Positions 26,146 to 39,440 are shown, counted from the stretch's first letter. The stretch is 64,000 nt of DNA from Drosophila miranda (GCF_003369915.1 NC_046677.1:5084001-5148000), one strand, 5' to 3'. The notes: generated by a model not told the origin, from the sequence alone. Numbers and translations: made by a program.

Positions 26146-28445
26146 GTCAGTCTCAGTCTTTGATCGTCGGTCACTCCCCTGGCAGGCGGCTCTGTGTCCT
26201 GCTTTCCTGTGTGCATCCTGTGACATTTTGACAAATAATTTTATTGATGCTCTCGCTCTGCGTCTCTGTTTGGCTTTTAATTGTCCTACGAGCTCGGTCC
26301 GCACGTGATAATTGCTCATTTTATGACGCATTTATCAAAAGTATTTCGAGGTCTCGTCCTTGGCACTGTCCTTTGTCCTTTTTGCATCATGCTGTGCATC
26401 TGACAGCAAACAATTCGTACTCTCGTACTCTCCGTACAGGGCGATCCTGATCCCCGGATCCTTCCCCTATTCTCAGTCACTGACAGTCACGCGTCATTTA
26501 TTTGCCTCGTTTTTGTCCATGACAGTTCTCGTGACACTCTTGATGGCAGATTTTGGTCCCTTTTGAACAAATTAGGGATATACGCGGGGTTAGGTATTTG
26601 ACTTGGGAAACTCTATTAAATTTTCTTCAACAAATGAGGATTTTTTCTTGTTTTAAACGGGGGGTATATGTAGATATTTGTTTTGTATTACATAGGATAT
26701 TTGGAATATGATTTTGAGGGGGTTTTCTTATTTAAAAATTTAAATTTTTAATTAAAAAATGTTTTTTAATGCATTGCCCATAAATACAAATTTAAAATTA
26801 GATTTAAGGAGCTGGTGGTAAAGAGGGTTATAGAGAGAGGTAGTGCGCTCTCCCTGAGTATATTCCAGACATAAAAAATAGGCTTTTAAAGCTTAGATCT
26901 CTGTCCGAGAGAGAAAGATTAAGCTTGTACCTTTATGCCATATATCCTGTGTTCCTTATTCCCCGTAAATCCTTCCCACATGTTTCATCGCTTAAGGAAA
27001 CATTTGCCCTAATTCATATACCGTTTACACCCTTTAGATCCTATAACCGGCGGACATATATCATTCGAAAGCCGCCCCCTGGACAGACCATAGGTACCAG
27101 ATATTGTAGGCAATTAATACTTAATGCCAGAAATGGCAATAAAAATTGATTCCATCAATTTATCATTTTAGAATCCTCCACGTGTCAGCGTTGTAGGTAT
27201 TTCCCCCATTTTTAGAGGTTGGGGGACCCAACGATTAATTTGCTTTATTAATCCGCCACACACACACACACACGAACAGAGGGTGGCCCACAAAAAATGG
27301 CAAAGATCCCTTTTTCCTTTTTTTTATTTTTGGGATGCATTACCGTAAAATTTCAATGTCACCATTATTCTTTTTTCTTTCTTTTTTTGCTGTTTTTTTA
27401 CGTTTGGGCAACTATTACGAGATAAATTGTTGTCAATAAATTATCGACAGGCGGCAGGCGGGAGGGGGGAGCTCCTGGAACCCGGAACAGAGTCACAGCA
27501 GGGCATCCCCTGCTGCATCCCCTTTTTGCGTGTTGTGTGCGTGTTTTTTTTTCTTTTTTGGGATCTGTTTGCTCGGGTGTCTGCTTAGTTTTTGGGTTTC
27601 ATAGGGTTCTTTCTATATTGAATTTATTGCAGTTTGTTTTTCAATTTTTTAAATGGCATTCACGGGTTGTGGGGAGTGCCGAACCTTCGGAAGTGAGTTA
27701 TTGTTTGGCTGCATGGCACGTAGACACATTCAAATCGGAAGTAATTATGGTGGTACATAAACGATTCGATTTGTGGAGTTGTACGGGATTTTAGAAATAA
27801 TTTTTTGTTGGTATTTTAGGGGGGGATTTTGAGCTTTATATTATTCTAGAGGTACACTGTGCTAAAAGAGGTCCAAACGTGTGCAGAGGTCCCAAAATTA
27901 GCGAATAATTTCTTCTAAATATCATTAGGGCGTAGCAACGTTTTTGTTATTATTATTTATTATGCAAAAATACCAATAAGCTATATTTATTAATATATAA
28001 AAATCCCGAATCCCTCATAATGGTCTCTGTTCGTGTCCGTTTGCTTATGGGAAATTTGTACAGCATCAAATCAACTTCTGTGGACTTTCTTTTACAGATG
28101 TCTAAAAGAATTTCCAGAAAAAGCTTACGTTTCTTTTTTTATACTAAATTGAAACATTAAAATGTTAAAACATCATAAATTATTCATAAATTCCCAGCAT
28201 TCTGTGTAATTTAAAATCTTCCCTTGGAAAAGATGTACCACAATCTTGAGAAAAACCGAATATTCCACCCTGAAGTAAGAAATTTCCGCTCAGATAGCCA
28301 TCGAGTGGCAGGAAAAGGTTCTTCAGACGCCAAAATAAAGCAATTATCGTGGGGGAGTGGCAGGAGACTTTGCCTTTGCCTTTGCCTTTGCCCCATGCGT
28401 AAGTCAACTGAAAATCCGCAGACAGTTAAACGACTTTCCCTTTTC

Positions 28446-28480
28446 CACTGCCACTGCCACTGCCACTGCCACTGCCACAC
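28446..28480. repeat. CCACTG hexanucleotide repeat
   Basis: At least five tandem CCACTG units. The same hexamer (as GGCAGT on the other strand) recurs in short runs near 18511 and 36390. Confidence 0.8.
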
Positions 28481-30876
28481 AGCACCCACTTTACGGATAT
28501 ATATACGTTCATATTGCCGGAGATAATGTCAAATTTATTGCATTATTTTTCGCTCCTTTTCCTTACGCTCTCCTTCCCTCATTTGTGGAGTGCGTTGTTT
28601 CATGCGTGTGCCGCAGTCCCCACGCCCCAGCCACCACCCAACCACCTCAATAGCCCACTTCTACGGCTGCCGCTTCTGCCACTGCCACAGCCACTGCTGC
28701 TGCTGCTGTTGCTGCTGTTGTTGTTGTGGTGCATAAATCAAAAGGTAAATGGCTGCATTTTTATGACTGCGCCGCCATCGTCGTCGTTGGAGTCGTCGTT
28801 CATCGTCGTTCGCCTTTTGCGCCGCTTCGCTTTTATCACACAAACATTTCTGTGATAATAAATGCCATAAAAATGAAGAAATATGTGGTTAATTTTATGT
28901 GCTACCCCCCCCATGCCCCATGCCTTCGCCATTTGGTGCTGCCGCATCAGTTTTTCCTCCTTTTTATATTCCTCATATAAATGTTTTCGCGGCTACAAAT
29001 TTCTCTTACTGTCTCTTGTTTTATGTTGTTTCCTTCCTGCCGCCTTCCTGGGCATACACGAGTATCTGGGGTATATTCGTTGAAAGATACTTTTCTTTTA
29101 AGATTACAAGATACAATTAGGAACACTTTTTTAGGGAAAATTTTCAAGAAAAAGAGGTATGGGAATGGCAGGTATTTTTCATTGATTTTTGAATTAAAAT
29201 ATATACAAATATACCTTAGATTATATGTATATTTTCTGCATGTTCCCTATTTCAAGAGAATGCATATCTATCTGGAGAATCTGTACTATATCTATAGACA
29301 TATCTGCATTGATCATTGCTCTATTTTGAGCCTAAAAATAATGAAAAGATCTATTATGATACCATCTGCAGATAGAGTTGACCAAATGTTCCCTGAAAAG
29401 GATATAAAAAAGATATGAAAATGCTTCTAAATTATTCTAAGATTTGCATAAGAAAATATAAAATATAAGCGATATTTTTAATGTGCCCAAAAGATCCTTG
29501 CAACGTGCAAGACATCCCTAATTTTAAATATACCAAAAAATCGTTCAACCTTTCTGTAATCTTCTATAAATTCTACCTAAAAAGATTAGCCACTAAATAA
29601 CGAAATTAACATATCAAACGCCTTAGAACCGCTCCAGGGCATGAGCATTAAGAAGGAAAGAAAATCGCTTTAGTCACGGTATCAAGGTGTTCCACACTTC
29701 CGCCGCCCCCTGGCATTCGCTGTGGCTTTCCTTGTAATTTATAATATTTTTGTATTATTTATGCGACGACCCCTGCCCGCCGCCAAGGCTCCTCGCTCGC
29801 ATTCTCGCTAGTAAATAATTCACATACAGGAGAGGAGCAACAAATTTATGACGCTGACAAAGTGGCCATAAAAAAATAACAAATAATAAGGGAAAATACT
29901 CGCTTGCAGTCGAGCGGGGAAAATTCTCTAACCTTCGAACACTGAAGACTGTACCTGTACCTGTATCTGTACTCCTGTATTTTGGCAACACTTTGAGCTG
30001 GTTTTTTTTTTTTTTTGTTCACGCAGAAACCGCAAATTATGTTTAAGCCGGATCGTAAAGTACGACAGCACGCTCTTACCTAATAAATCCGTCATTTACT
30101 GAAGGCCCTCTGAAGGAGGGAACTCTACCTGTGACACGTGAAGCGGGAGAGAAACCGAAATCCCCATTGCCCAAAAATGTCTAAATACTCTTAATCCTGG
30201 CATAAGCCGCCTTTCAGTTCCCGCTGTCTTAACGCTTATATTTACACAGATTTTAATTTGCTTGCCAGAGGCTTTGACGGGGGGATTTGAAACTGTCTGA
30301 CGATTAGGTAATATTTTTCAAATTGCTAAGAGATTGAGATCTCTCCAAAAGATTCCCAAAAAAAAAACTGCCACAAAGTATCTTAAGACTTGGTTTAGCC
30401 TTAGATTATATAGATTCTGTATGGATTTCTATGGAATTTCAAAGATAATTTAATATAGATCATGAGATCCAGATGATTAGGGGAGAAAATTTCTTGGATT
30501 TGTTGTTATGGCTTTTAAATGCATTCTTAACTATTTTGAGATACTCTACAAGGGATCATAGGGCTCCCAGGATCAATGCTATCAGTTGTTCGTCATGCAA
30601 AAGAGCCCCTCGGTCGTTAAGGAGCGAAGTAGACTGCGTTTCTGCCTGGCCTCCTCGAGTAGCAAGCTTCTTCCATTGGTTTTAATGACAGAATCCAATT
30701 ATTTTCAATTAAATAATATATTTCGTGTGAAATAAAAATAGTTTCAGAAAAGTGTTGACTGGAAAGTGCATTTCCAATTGTTGTGTAATTAAAAATGTAG
30801 TGAAATTAACCAACTAAAAGAAAGCCATTAAATCATTAAAAAACTCCGGTTAGCCACTAATTTTGTGGGATGTAAC

Positions 30877-30895
30877 CCTCCCCCCCCCCCCCCAC
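30877..30895. repeat. Poly-C tract followed by CA run
   Basis: About 14-15 consecutive C residues before ACACACATACACACAC. A second poly-C tract lies near 31361-31371. Confidence 0.8.
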
Positions 30896-31734
30896 ACACA
30901 TACACACACGCAAACATTATACATGTAAATCAAGAAAACATGTAAAAAACCAATGTGGAAAATGGCTCAGAAAAACTTTGTGAAGCGACAAACAAAACAA
31001 CGATTTCCACTTAAACGGAAAACCAGGAGCCACAACGTTTTGTGTGGTAGTGGAGGAGGTGGAGTGGTGGTACAGTAAAAACCCACCGCAGAAGTTAATC
31101 GAAAAACGCTAAACAAAAGCCTGGAGAGAGGCGCAGAGCAAGGAGCAGAGGAGAGTGTGAGAGAGCGAGCGACAAACAAATTAATTTTTATATGACATTA
31201 AAACGAGCGGAACCGTGGCGATGGAAATGGTCTGGAAAAAAAAAACGTGGAGTGTGAGGAGAGAACAAATCTCAGAGCGACGGAAGACAATGCCTCTCTA
31301 CCACAAGCACATTGCTGCTTCTTTCTCTCACACTGCCACTTATCCCCATCTTCACGCACCCCCCCCCCCCCACTCATATAACTCCTGCTGTTGACAGCCC
31401 CATCAAAGCCGCACAAAAAACGAGAACGGGAGAGCGAGAGCGAGCGCGTGACATATGTGTGAAGATAAAATTAATGTGTGCGCGCAATGCAACAACAACT
31501 ATCGCGATTGAGAGCAGAGAGCCGCTCTCTCTTGCTCGCTCGCCACAACTGTTGCTGCTCTCGAAACGAGTGTTGCCGTGGTGCAAATGTGACAGAGAGA
31601 GCGAGAAACCTGTTCCGTTGGCCATCCATCGCATGGCGCATGCGATTGTGATTGGGCAAAAAATACGCCATATTTGAAAATTACGCTCGTGGCGACTCGC
31701 TCGCACACAGCTGGCCGGACTGCTCTAGCGCTAG

Positions 31735-31850
31735 AAGAGAGCGGCCAAACCAGTTTTGAGCGAGCAGAGAGAGAAAGAAAGAGGGAGAGCGAGCGTGGAG
31801 AGCGAGCGAGTAGAGAAAGAGCGCGCGAGCGAGTGAGCGTGCACGAACGT
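31735..31850. promoter_or_regulatory. GAGA-rich region of the noc promoter
   Basis: Dense GAGAG and GAGCGAG motifs end about 50 bp before the predicted noc start site at 31904. GAGAG is the core site of GAGA factor (Trl), which keeps developmental promoters open and paused in flies. The motif density is seen directly; binding is inferred. Confidence 0.5.
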
Positions 31851-31901
31851 GTCCGTTCTTCACTTTGCGGCTAGGTACGTTCGCACCGTCACACGGAGAA
31901 T

Positions 31902-31937
31902 ACAGTTCGAGTTCAGCCTTCGAATCGTTCAGACGTT
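31902..31937 (+). promoter_or_regulatory. Inr/DPE core promoter of noc
   Basis: ACAGTTC places a candidate initiator A at 31904. AGACGTT begins at 31931, exactly +28, the spacing required for a downstream promoter element. CGAA at +18 partly matches the motif ten element. No TATA box is seen at -30. TATA-less Inr/DPE promoters are common in fly developmental genes. Confidence 0.6.
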
Positions 31938-32317
31938 GCTCGGAAAAAAGCGGAAAACCAACCCCCCCTTGCACATCCATTGAAATATTCTGTTCAAGAA
32001 CAGCTGTCCCAAGTGTCAAAAAGTGAACAACAACAGAGAAATAAGAAAACGCCAAAAGTGAAAGAAATTTACACCACAAAGTGATCTAAATCGGATTTCA
32101 GGAATACCATTTCCCTGAACTGAACCGAAAAAAGAAAAGTGAAATTTTTGGATTATTATCAAACACACACACACATTTTTGCCGTCGCATTTTCTGTGGA
32201 TTACTCTTCATCGACGACAAAAACTATAAACGAAAAGCTACAAATTTCTGTGGCCACCGTCAACATTTCCTTGTGGATTAAACTCTTCAATAACCAAACC
32301 AACACTAAGCAACAAAA

Positions 32318-34558
32318 ATGGTTGTCTTGGAAGGAGGCGGTGGTGTCGTTACCATCGGCAATAACCAATACCTACAACCGGATTACTTGGCTCCACTCCC
32401 GACAACGGTTAGTATTTTATAAACAAACAACAAAATAAATTAAAGACAAAAGACTTATGCAAAAGTCAGAGAAACACCTTTTGAATGAGCTCTATAAAGA
32501 AATCGTGGAACAGAATAAAAACTGTTGACAAAAAATTAGGAAAACCAAAAGAAATTTCAGAAAAAAAAAATAAATTTTGGAAAAAGAAAAATTATTTGAA
32601 AAGCTGAGATGAAAGACTGATGAATTTGGATACAAATTATATTGAACATTTTAACATCAAGAAAATATGTTCAGAAAATTATAAAAGGCATAAAAAAACA
32701 TTAAAAAAAAAATGAAATTGGCATCAAACAATTTGAAGTAATTTATAAAATATATACCCCAGAAAGTACGGAAAAATTCAGTTTCAATGAAGAAATTATA
32801 AATACAAAAATTATAGAAAATAAAAAGAGAAAAATTAAATCTGTAATGAAAAAATTGAAGAAAAATTTCAGAAATACAAAGACGTGAAAAATAATTTAAA
32901 AAGAAATATAAGGAAATAAACCAACAACAAATAGAGCTCAAATTAAAAAAAAGGAAGGAAATTCCTGTGGTAATAAAAAAATATACTAAATCCCAACCTT
33001 CTTCCTTTCCTTCCATTCCTTATAGATGGATGCTAAAAAAAGTCCCCTGGCTCTGCTCGCCCAGACATGCTCACAGATTGGAGCCGATTCATCGGCGGTG
33101 AAGCCCCTGCTGGCAATGGACAAGAACAAGACGAAGCCGGGCACCTGCTCCTCGTCCTCCACATCCTCCACATCCTCGACCTCGTCGAGCAACGGCGATA
33201 TATCGGCGGCCAAGTCGCCCGGCAGCCAGGCAAAATCGCCGAAATCCACAACGCCCATTACGGCCACGGCCACCAGCAATACCAGTCTGACAACCACCGG
33301 AGAGATCAAGCTGGCCTTCAAGCCGTACGAGACGAACGTGTTGAGCCACCAGAACCAGAACTCCTTCAAGAGCAGCTCCTCCGTGGAGGAACCGATGCGC
33401 CCCAGCTCCAAGAACTCCTCGTCCGCCCAGGAGCGTGTGCCGTCGCGCAGCAAGTCGAATGCCACGCCCACAGATGGACACAGCCGGACACAGGAGGCGG
33501 CACCCAGCACACCCCATGATAATGGCAGCCGGAAGACAGTGTCGCCCTCGGGCTCCTCGCAGCGCGGCGCCAGCCCCATCGTACGCTCCGGAATGGAGGT
33601 CCTGAGCAACTCCAACGGCACCGCACAGCATCCCAAGGAGATGAGCAGCATGGCAGCCGCAGCGGCTGCCGCAGCGGCGGCCTACAAGGCAGCCGGTCCC
33701 TATGGCCTCAACCATCTGTCGGCCCTCTGCTGCCCGCCTGGGATGGAGCAGCACGCGAATCCTGCTTTCCGTCCGCCCTTTGCCGGCGGCTTTTCGCACC
33801 ATCACGCCGCCATGCTGGCGGCGGCTGCAAATGGCGGCTATCCGGGCGCCGGAGGCGGCAATCCCGCCGGACAGCCCAATCCGTACATCAGCTACCAGCG
33901 CATCAAGACGCCAGCGGGTGGCGAGGCCATCGTGCCAGTGTGCAAGGATCCCTACTGTCCCGGCTGCCCCTACTCCGCGCACACCCAACAGATGCTGATG
34001 GGGGCCCCCTGCCCGGCCGGATGCACCCAGTGCGAGCACCAGAAGTACGGCATGGCCATGGCCAGCGCCGGCCTGCCCCCAGGCCATCCGTACTCGCAGG
34101 CGGCAGCCGCAGCGGCTGCCAATGCGGCGGCTGCACGCTCCGCCCCCTACGTCTGCAGTTGGGTGGTAGGCGATGCCTATTGCGGCAAGCGTTTCCAGAC
34201 CTCCGACGAACTCTTCACCCACCTCCGCACCCACACGGGCAACCTCTCGGATCCGGCTGCCGCAGCCGCCGCTTTGGCCCAGTCGCAGGCGCAGTCCCTG
34301 CTCGGAACCCTGTTCCCCCCATCGGCGCTGCGAGGTGGATATCCCACGCCCCCGCTCAGCCCCATGTCCGCGGCAGCGGCAGCAGCCCGCTATCATCCGT
34401 ACGCCAAGCCGCCGCCAGGTTCCATGGGCGGTGCCCCATCGCCCTTTGGCGCCGGCGGAGCCTTCAATCCGGCAGCAGCCGCTGCGGCAGCTGCTCTCGG
34501 ACCGTACTACTCCCCGTATGCCATGTACGGCCAGAGGATGGGAGCGGCCCATCAGTGA
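32318..34558 (+). CDS. noc: No ocelli, NET-family zinc-finger transcriptional regulator
   Basis: Two coding exons, 32318-32407 (30 codons, MVVLEGGGGVVTIGNN...) and 33026-34558, joined in phase 0 (donor GTTAGT, acceptor TTATAG), give 540 aa. Noc is a nuclear repressor of the Noc/Elbow/Tlp-1 family, acting with Groucho in ocellar, tracheal, eye and appendage development. Visible marks: the family N-terminal motif SPLALLAQTCSQIG (about 36-49), the FKPY Groucho-binding motif (about 128-131), the Btd-like CKDPYCPGC box (from about 336), and one atypical C2H2 finger with C407, C416, H429 and H433 (CSWVVGDAYC...HLRTH). There are several poly-Ala tracts, Ser/Thr-rich linkers and the C-terminal YSPYAMYGQRMGAAHQ. 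Exon 2 is much more GC-rich than its surroundings. The first-exon ATG is chosen because it matches the family start; a shorter form could start at 33026. I recognise this gene with high confidence. Confidence 0.97.
32408..33025 (+). other. noc intron
   Basis: A 618-bp, very A-rich intron between the two coding exons. It contains no open frame of interest. The acceptor is preceded by a CTTCC-rich pyrimidine tract. Confidence 0.9.
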
Positions 34559-35240
34559 AGAGGGACAAGGAAAAGGAAAAGGTTTTTAAATGCATACCAA
34601 AAAAAAAAGCAAAAGGATATCCCATAGACCCCAGAGGAAACGTTTTTGAAATAATTTCAAACGAAAAAAAGGATGAAATGAGGATCGGGAATGCCGATGG
34701 ACACCATCTCTCTGCGGCATTCGCGCGCTGTTCTGTGATACTAAACTGTAGTTTGTCGAGCGCTAATTAAACTTAAGTTTCCATTCAACGAAGTAGAAGA
34801 CGAAGAAGATCATATTTAACAGCAACAAAAATCGTAGCAGAACAAACAGAAAGATCAACTTATTTGCCACTTCACAAGATAATTAATTCATAATTATTGT
34901 CTACAGTAATCACACAAATCCAATCGAATCCCCCCCACATCCAAATAGGAGATATACATAGTAGGAATATCATCAGTTTTCGGATGCACATTTTGTGTTT
35001 TTTTGAATCAACCAAAGTTTTTTCAAGTCTTAGCAAAGCAGAAAAAAGAAATACAATATTCAATGCGACTTCCAAAATTTGTTCTCTGAGATGTTGAAAC
35101 ATTGTTTTTAATCCACGTTTTGCTTTAATCTTTAAGTTTATTAACTATTATTATTACCAATCATTACAACATTAATGTTCTTTAAGTCAACTTAAATGTA
35201 AAACTACGTATAAAATAAATAGTAAACACAAACGAAAAAA
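34559..35240 (+). other. noc 3' UTR
   Basis: AT-rich sequence after the stop. An AATAAA at 35214-35219 is a likely polyadenylation signal, and another occurs near 35275. It contains a K box at 34733-34740. Confidence 0.65.
34733..34740 (+). promoter_or_regulatory. K box in the noc 3' UTR
   Basis: CTGTGATA matches the extended K-box consensus, a seed site for the fly miR-2/miR-6/miR-11/miR-13 family. It lies 175 nt after the stop codon. An 8-mer can occur by chance, but the place and the full match make regulation plausible. Confidence 0.4.
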
Positions 35241-35289
35241 AAAACTCAAGAAAAATGCTTAAAAAAAAAAGAACAAATAAAACATGAAT

Positions 35290-37950
35290 ATTTCATATAA
35301 TTATTGTATGTAATGTACTGTGTGTGTGTGTGTAAATTCTATAGATATACAAAACACTAGATTCGCTAATTTACATACTCCCCTTGATGTATGCAGAAAA
35401 ATCAGAATCACAAAAGCAACAGAATATCAAAAAGAAAGAACAAGATCAAGAAATCCAACACATTCATATGAAAAACTGAAAAATATACATGAAAGAAAAA
35501 CCAAAATCTTTTGAAAAATATAAACCACAAACATCTTTTACTTGGCAAAAGAATTCTTCTTTTTCATGGTCTTATCTCTTGGCAATACGAGCACGATTAT
35601 TGCTTGGGGTTGGGGATTGGCTTACTCATTCGAGGGCCATAAAAATAATGCTGATAATGCTGCTTGATTTTACCCCATGGTTTATTTACATAAGGCTGAT
35701 GACATTGGCACATTCTGCGAAACTTTATCGCGGGGGTCTCTAATCCCCATGAAACCTTTAAGAAGGCAGGCGAAACCGGTTTGGAATGGAGAGCATTCTG
35801 CAGAGATTCTTATTTCAGAGGGTATCAAAGCAGAATAGCTTAAGGAACAACTTGCAAAAAGAGCCTCCGTGATATAATTATTCTGAGTGGAAAAACTATG
35901 GCAAAAGATGGAATGATGTAGAATTCAAGGAATTATCTATCATATCTGGGAGATGCTTAGATAAGTGATGGTAAAAATCCATAAACAAATCTGAAAAACG
36001 AAAATTTTCAATTACAAATAACCTCAAAACGAGTGCCATCACTGGGAGACTCTTTTTCGCAAAGAAAACGATTGAGAGAGGGATTCATTTATCTTTGCAT
36101 TAAAATTGAAGCTCCCTGAATAAATATTTCAATTTTAATTGAGCAAAACCCTTGGGCTTCTCCCCGAAAATCGAATAAAATCCAAAGAATATTTCGTTCC
36201 CACCTCAAAGAAACTTGAATTTTCCTCGAAACCAAAAATAAAACCACATCTTAAATTCAAATTTTCCAGTCACAAACAATTTGATTTGATTTCCGTTTGC
36301 ATTTCCAATGTAAAACTTTTGTATGCAGCATTTCGAATTCGGCCTAAAACGAAATCGAATTTGAATTTCATGAGTCCATCAGAGCTGTTGCAGTGGCAGT
36401 GGCAGTGGCCGGGGGTTGGGGGTTGGGGCAGCATTGATTGGGCAAGCCTTAATAAAACCTGGCGTCTCTGGCGACAGTCATAAAACACCCAAGCTGGAAA
36501 TTAAAAATCAATAAAAAACCCACCCATTCATACATACAAAGTACATCGTCAGAATCAATTGGCATTCAATGAGCAGCACACGCAAAACAAAACAACAGCA
36601 ACAACAAAAAATATTATAAATTTATTACAATAAAAATTGCTTACAAAGCACACAAATGACAGACATTTTTCAGAGAGACAATATGCTTCAAAAATCAGTA
36701 CCAAAATGAGCAACAATTCAACAGCATATTCGAGTGTATCTCATAAATAAATTAATTGTGACAATATTCAATTGATTTGATTTGAAATTATCGCATTCAG
36801 CTGTCACTCGCCCCAACGACACACACACACACACGCACACGCACACGCACACAATGCTATTTTCAATTGTTTCAATTTTCAATTTGATTTTTTCCAATTT
36901 CTGGTTTTTATTTCTTCTGTCTCTGATTTGATTTTGATTCGATGTGAACACAGAAATCGCTTGGCCCCAATATCCCCCATGTGGGTATGGGAATATATTG
37001 TTTGCGGGTCGATTTATCAAAGCAATCAGCCCAGCCATCAGCAATCAACAATCAGTGCTCGCTCTATGGCAAATAAAGTGCTCGATAGCTCCCCCCCCCC
37101 AAAGTCGTTTTGTGGGATTTGTGTTGAGTGTTGGAGTCATTTTTTAGTGGTGTTAAGGAAGGGTATTTGATCTACTGTGGGTTATAGATATACAGTATCT
37201 CTAACAGGGAGAACAAACTATGGGTGGAGTTTAATTTAAGACCATAATGAAGGAATGAAGAAAGCTGACAACCCTGCCTCGCTCACTATATTTCTTTCCC
37301 TCTCACAGCGTCGCTTAGCATTAAAGAGTTAGTTTTCCTGCCTGGCAAGCACTCTCTCCACCTCTCTCTCCCTCTATTTTTCTCTCTCTTTACTGCCAGC
37401 TCTATTCCAGTGAGACTCGTACTGGTTTTTCTGTATAAACTCTTTTTCTTTGTAATATTTCCTTTTACATGTTTAAGGGCATTACAAATTCCTGCTAAAT
37501 CAAAAGTTTTGGTTTTTTTTTGTCGCCCCTCTTGTTGACATCTAGATTTTGATGATTATTAATAATTTTTTGATTCCCCCCTCTACCGATTCCGTTGAAA
37601 GATCTGCTTTTGTCCAACTCGTGCATGTGGCTGTCGTTCCAAATTGAATTTATTTACAGGCATCATATTTCTTTGTTTTGCTGTGTGCTTTTTTTCATGT
37701 TAAACAATTTGTTTTCGATGTCAACACTGGCACGTCGTCGGGTCTCAGTCCCCCATTCAGAAGCCACAACAAAAAGTAAAAGCAAAAGCCAGCAGAAACC
37801 AAAACTGAATCAACTTTTTTGTTGTTGTCTAAAATAGACCACGAGGGAGAGAGGTGGCCAAAGAGAGGGAACTCTCCAACAACTCGAAAGATTTCGTTGG
37901 GTCTTGAGAGATCTCTCTGGGGAGTCCGCACTGAAGTTTCACGATGGCCG
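35290..37950. other. Gene-free stretch between noc and tRNA-Pro
   Basis: No gene is recognised. It contains a GT run near 35321-35332, a GCAGTG/GGCAGT run near 36388-36407, a CA run near 36818-36854 and a CT-rich block near 37350-37390. Short open frames lack any family resemblance. Confidence 0.5.
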
Positions 37951-37964
37951 ACAACTTGCCAATC

Positions 37965-38036
37965 GGCTCGTTGGTCTAGGGGTATGATTTCCGCTTAGGG
38001 TGCGGGAGGTCCCGGGTTCAAATCCCGGACGAGCCC
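37965..38036 (+). tRNA. tRNA-Pro (anticodon AGG)
   Basis: A 72-nt cloverleaf. The acceptor stem is GGCTCGT pairing with ACGAGCC, with C as discriminator. The A box is TGGTCTAGGGG, the anticodon stem is CCGC/GCGG around TTAGGGT with anticodon AGG, and the B box is GGTTCAAATCC. There is no intron. A T-run shortly downstream (about 38050-38056) is a Pol III terminator. Confidence 0.97.
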
Positions 38037-38048
38037 AAGTAAAGTACA

Positions 38049-38057
38049 TTTTTTTAA
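38049..38057 (+). terminator. Pol III T-run terminator for tRNA-Pro
   Basis: Seven T residues about 14 nt past the tRNA 3' end, the usual stop signal for RNA polymerase III. Confidence 0.6.
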
Positions 38058-38059
38058 AA

Positions 38060-39440
38060 ATCTTTTTACACTTTTTTTAACAGATTTTTTTTTGCGCCAT
38101 AAAAGAGCAATAATACCATTTAAAATATGTTTATTACTTCAATTTATGGGGATTATTTGAGCCAAGTCATATGGTTGGTTCGTTGACTCACGATCATTTA
38201 ATGCCAGGCAATAATCACACTTTTGAAACGTTGTAAATATCAAATATAAGCACGAGTACGGGTACGAGTAGTTTTTGGTATATGACTGAATTTATATTAT
38301 TTGCAAATACTTTTATGGTAGCTAGACGAGACTTTTGGGACTGGTCCCCTTTTAATCTTGGATGTTTTATGGCCTCATCAAAATTAAGTCTAATCATCGG
38401 TTGTGATTTTTGTAGAAAGATTTTCCAATATTATGGTAGATACCACGTAGTCGTTGTTCAAAGAGTTGTTTGGTTACAGAAAAGAACTCAATATGTTGTA
38501 CAAATGAAAGATCTAACAAGACCAAGATCGTGTTGTACTTGAAATTGAAATTATAGCTCTAAAAATTCATTCTTTGAGTTCTTCTTCAGAGTACTTTTAT
38601 AAGGAATTCTTAGAGAACTTTGCAAAACTAAGATTATATTCGATAGGAGTTGTTTTTATAATTCTAAAATTCTAGAAATTATTGAATAATTAAAAATAAC
38701 TATTGAGTATCCAATATTCCTATCACATACTATAATAGTGTTTCTATATCTCTTCATATTTTCTTAGATTTGTTCTTTATTCTTTCTTTATTTATGATTT
38801 TGAGCGGCCCCTTATTTATGAGGCACCTTAACGCTGACAACTTGTCGTATGGTTATTGCTATATAGTCATAAAAACCGATTTTATTGTCCGTGTCGTATA
38901 TAGAGATGTTAACGATTAAACGCCGCGAAGAGCTTGTCTACGAATTTATGATCAAAATAGAAAGAAATGGAAAATGAGGGGAACTTTTCTTCAACATTCC
39001 TTAGAGACCTACATATCTCTAGTGGAAGATGATCTTCGAGTTCTTTGGATGTTGATGTGCAATCCCAGACAGAGGTGCGCTGCTGCATGAGGTGCGACAC
39101 GTAGTCTATCGGAGACCTCGTAGACTTCTAGACTGTTTGGTGTTTTTCCTTTGCCACGGTCGTCGGGGCAATCGTCCATAAATAATATACAGAAATCGGG
39201 AACTGAGATTGCATGAAGCTTATATTTGTGGGCCCCTATATACAACACAGACGGACAGCCGGGTCTCGGGTCTCTCGGGTCTCTGGTGTGCTGTGATTTT
39301 GCCTGGCGAATTGATATAGCAATGAATGGCACTGACAAGTTGACGTTTTAGATTTGATGATTTATTTGCGGACCCGAGAGCGATCGATGATTTATGAGGT
39401 GTCCGTCCCGAGATTAGCGAACGAATGAATGGGGCTCTTT
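38060..39440. other. Gene-free stretch before the transferrin-like gene
   Basis: Mostly AT-rich. The small open frames carry no recognisable domain. A short tandem GGGTCTC(TC) stretch occurs near 39260-39286. Its right end should hold upstream control sequence of the next gene. Confidence 0.45.

Larger units (their letters stand above)
15100..31730. other. Long gene-free region upstream of noc
   Basis: About 16.6 kb without a recognisable gene. Open frames are short, low-complexity, and resemble no family. It holds many microsatellites (CT at 17593-17608, GT at 17989-18009, CA at 18321-18356, GGCAGT/GGCAGC at 18511-18541, CAG at 25981-25998, CCACTG at 28446-28480, CTG/TTG at 28694-28728) and AT-rich blocks (16800-17180, 21130-21440, 24900-25070). 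A donor-like ACTAG/GTGAGT at 16741 ends an A-rich stretch that could be a UTR exon. Given its place, it probably carries noc enhancers, but none can be identified from sequence alone. Confidence 0.5.

Noticed and set aside
33089-34552. A 487-codon minus-strand open frame opposite noc exon 2
   Set aside because: The GC-rich coding sequence of noc leaves the antisense frame open by composition. It resembles no protein, and noc clearly explains the sequence.
33940-34770. A 276-codon plus-strand frame overlapping the end of noc
   Set aside because: It is offset from the recognised noc frame, Pro/Arg/Ala-rich by composition only, and runs into the 3' UTR.
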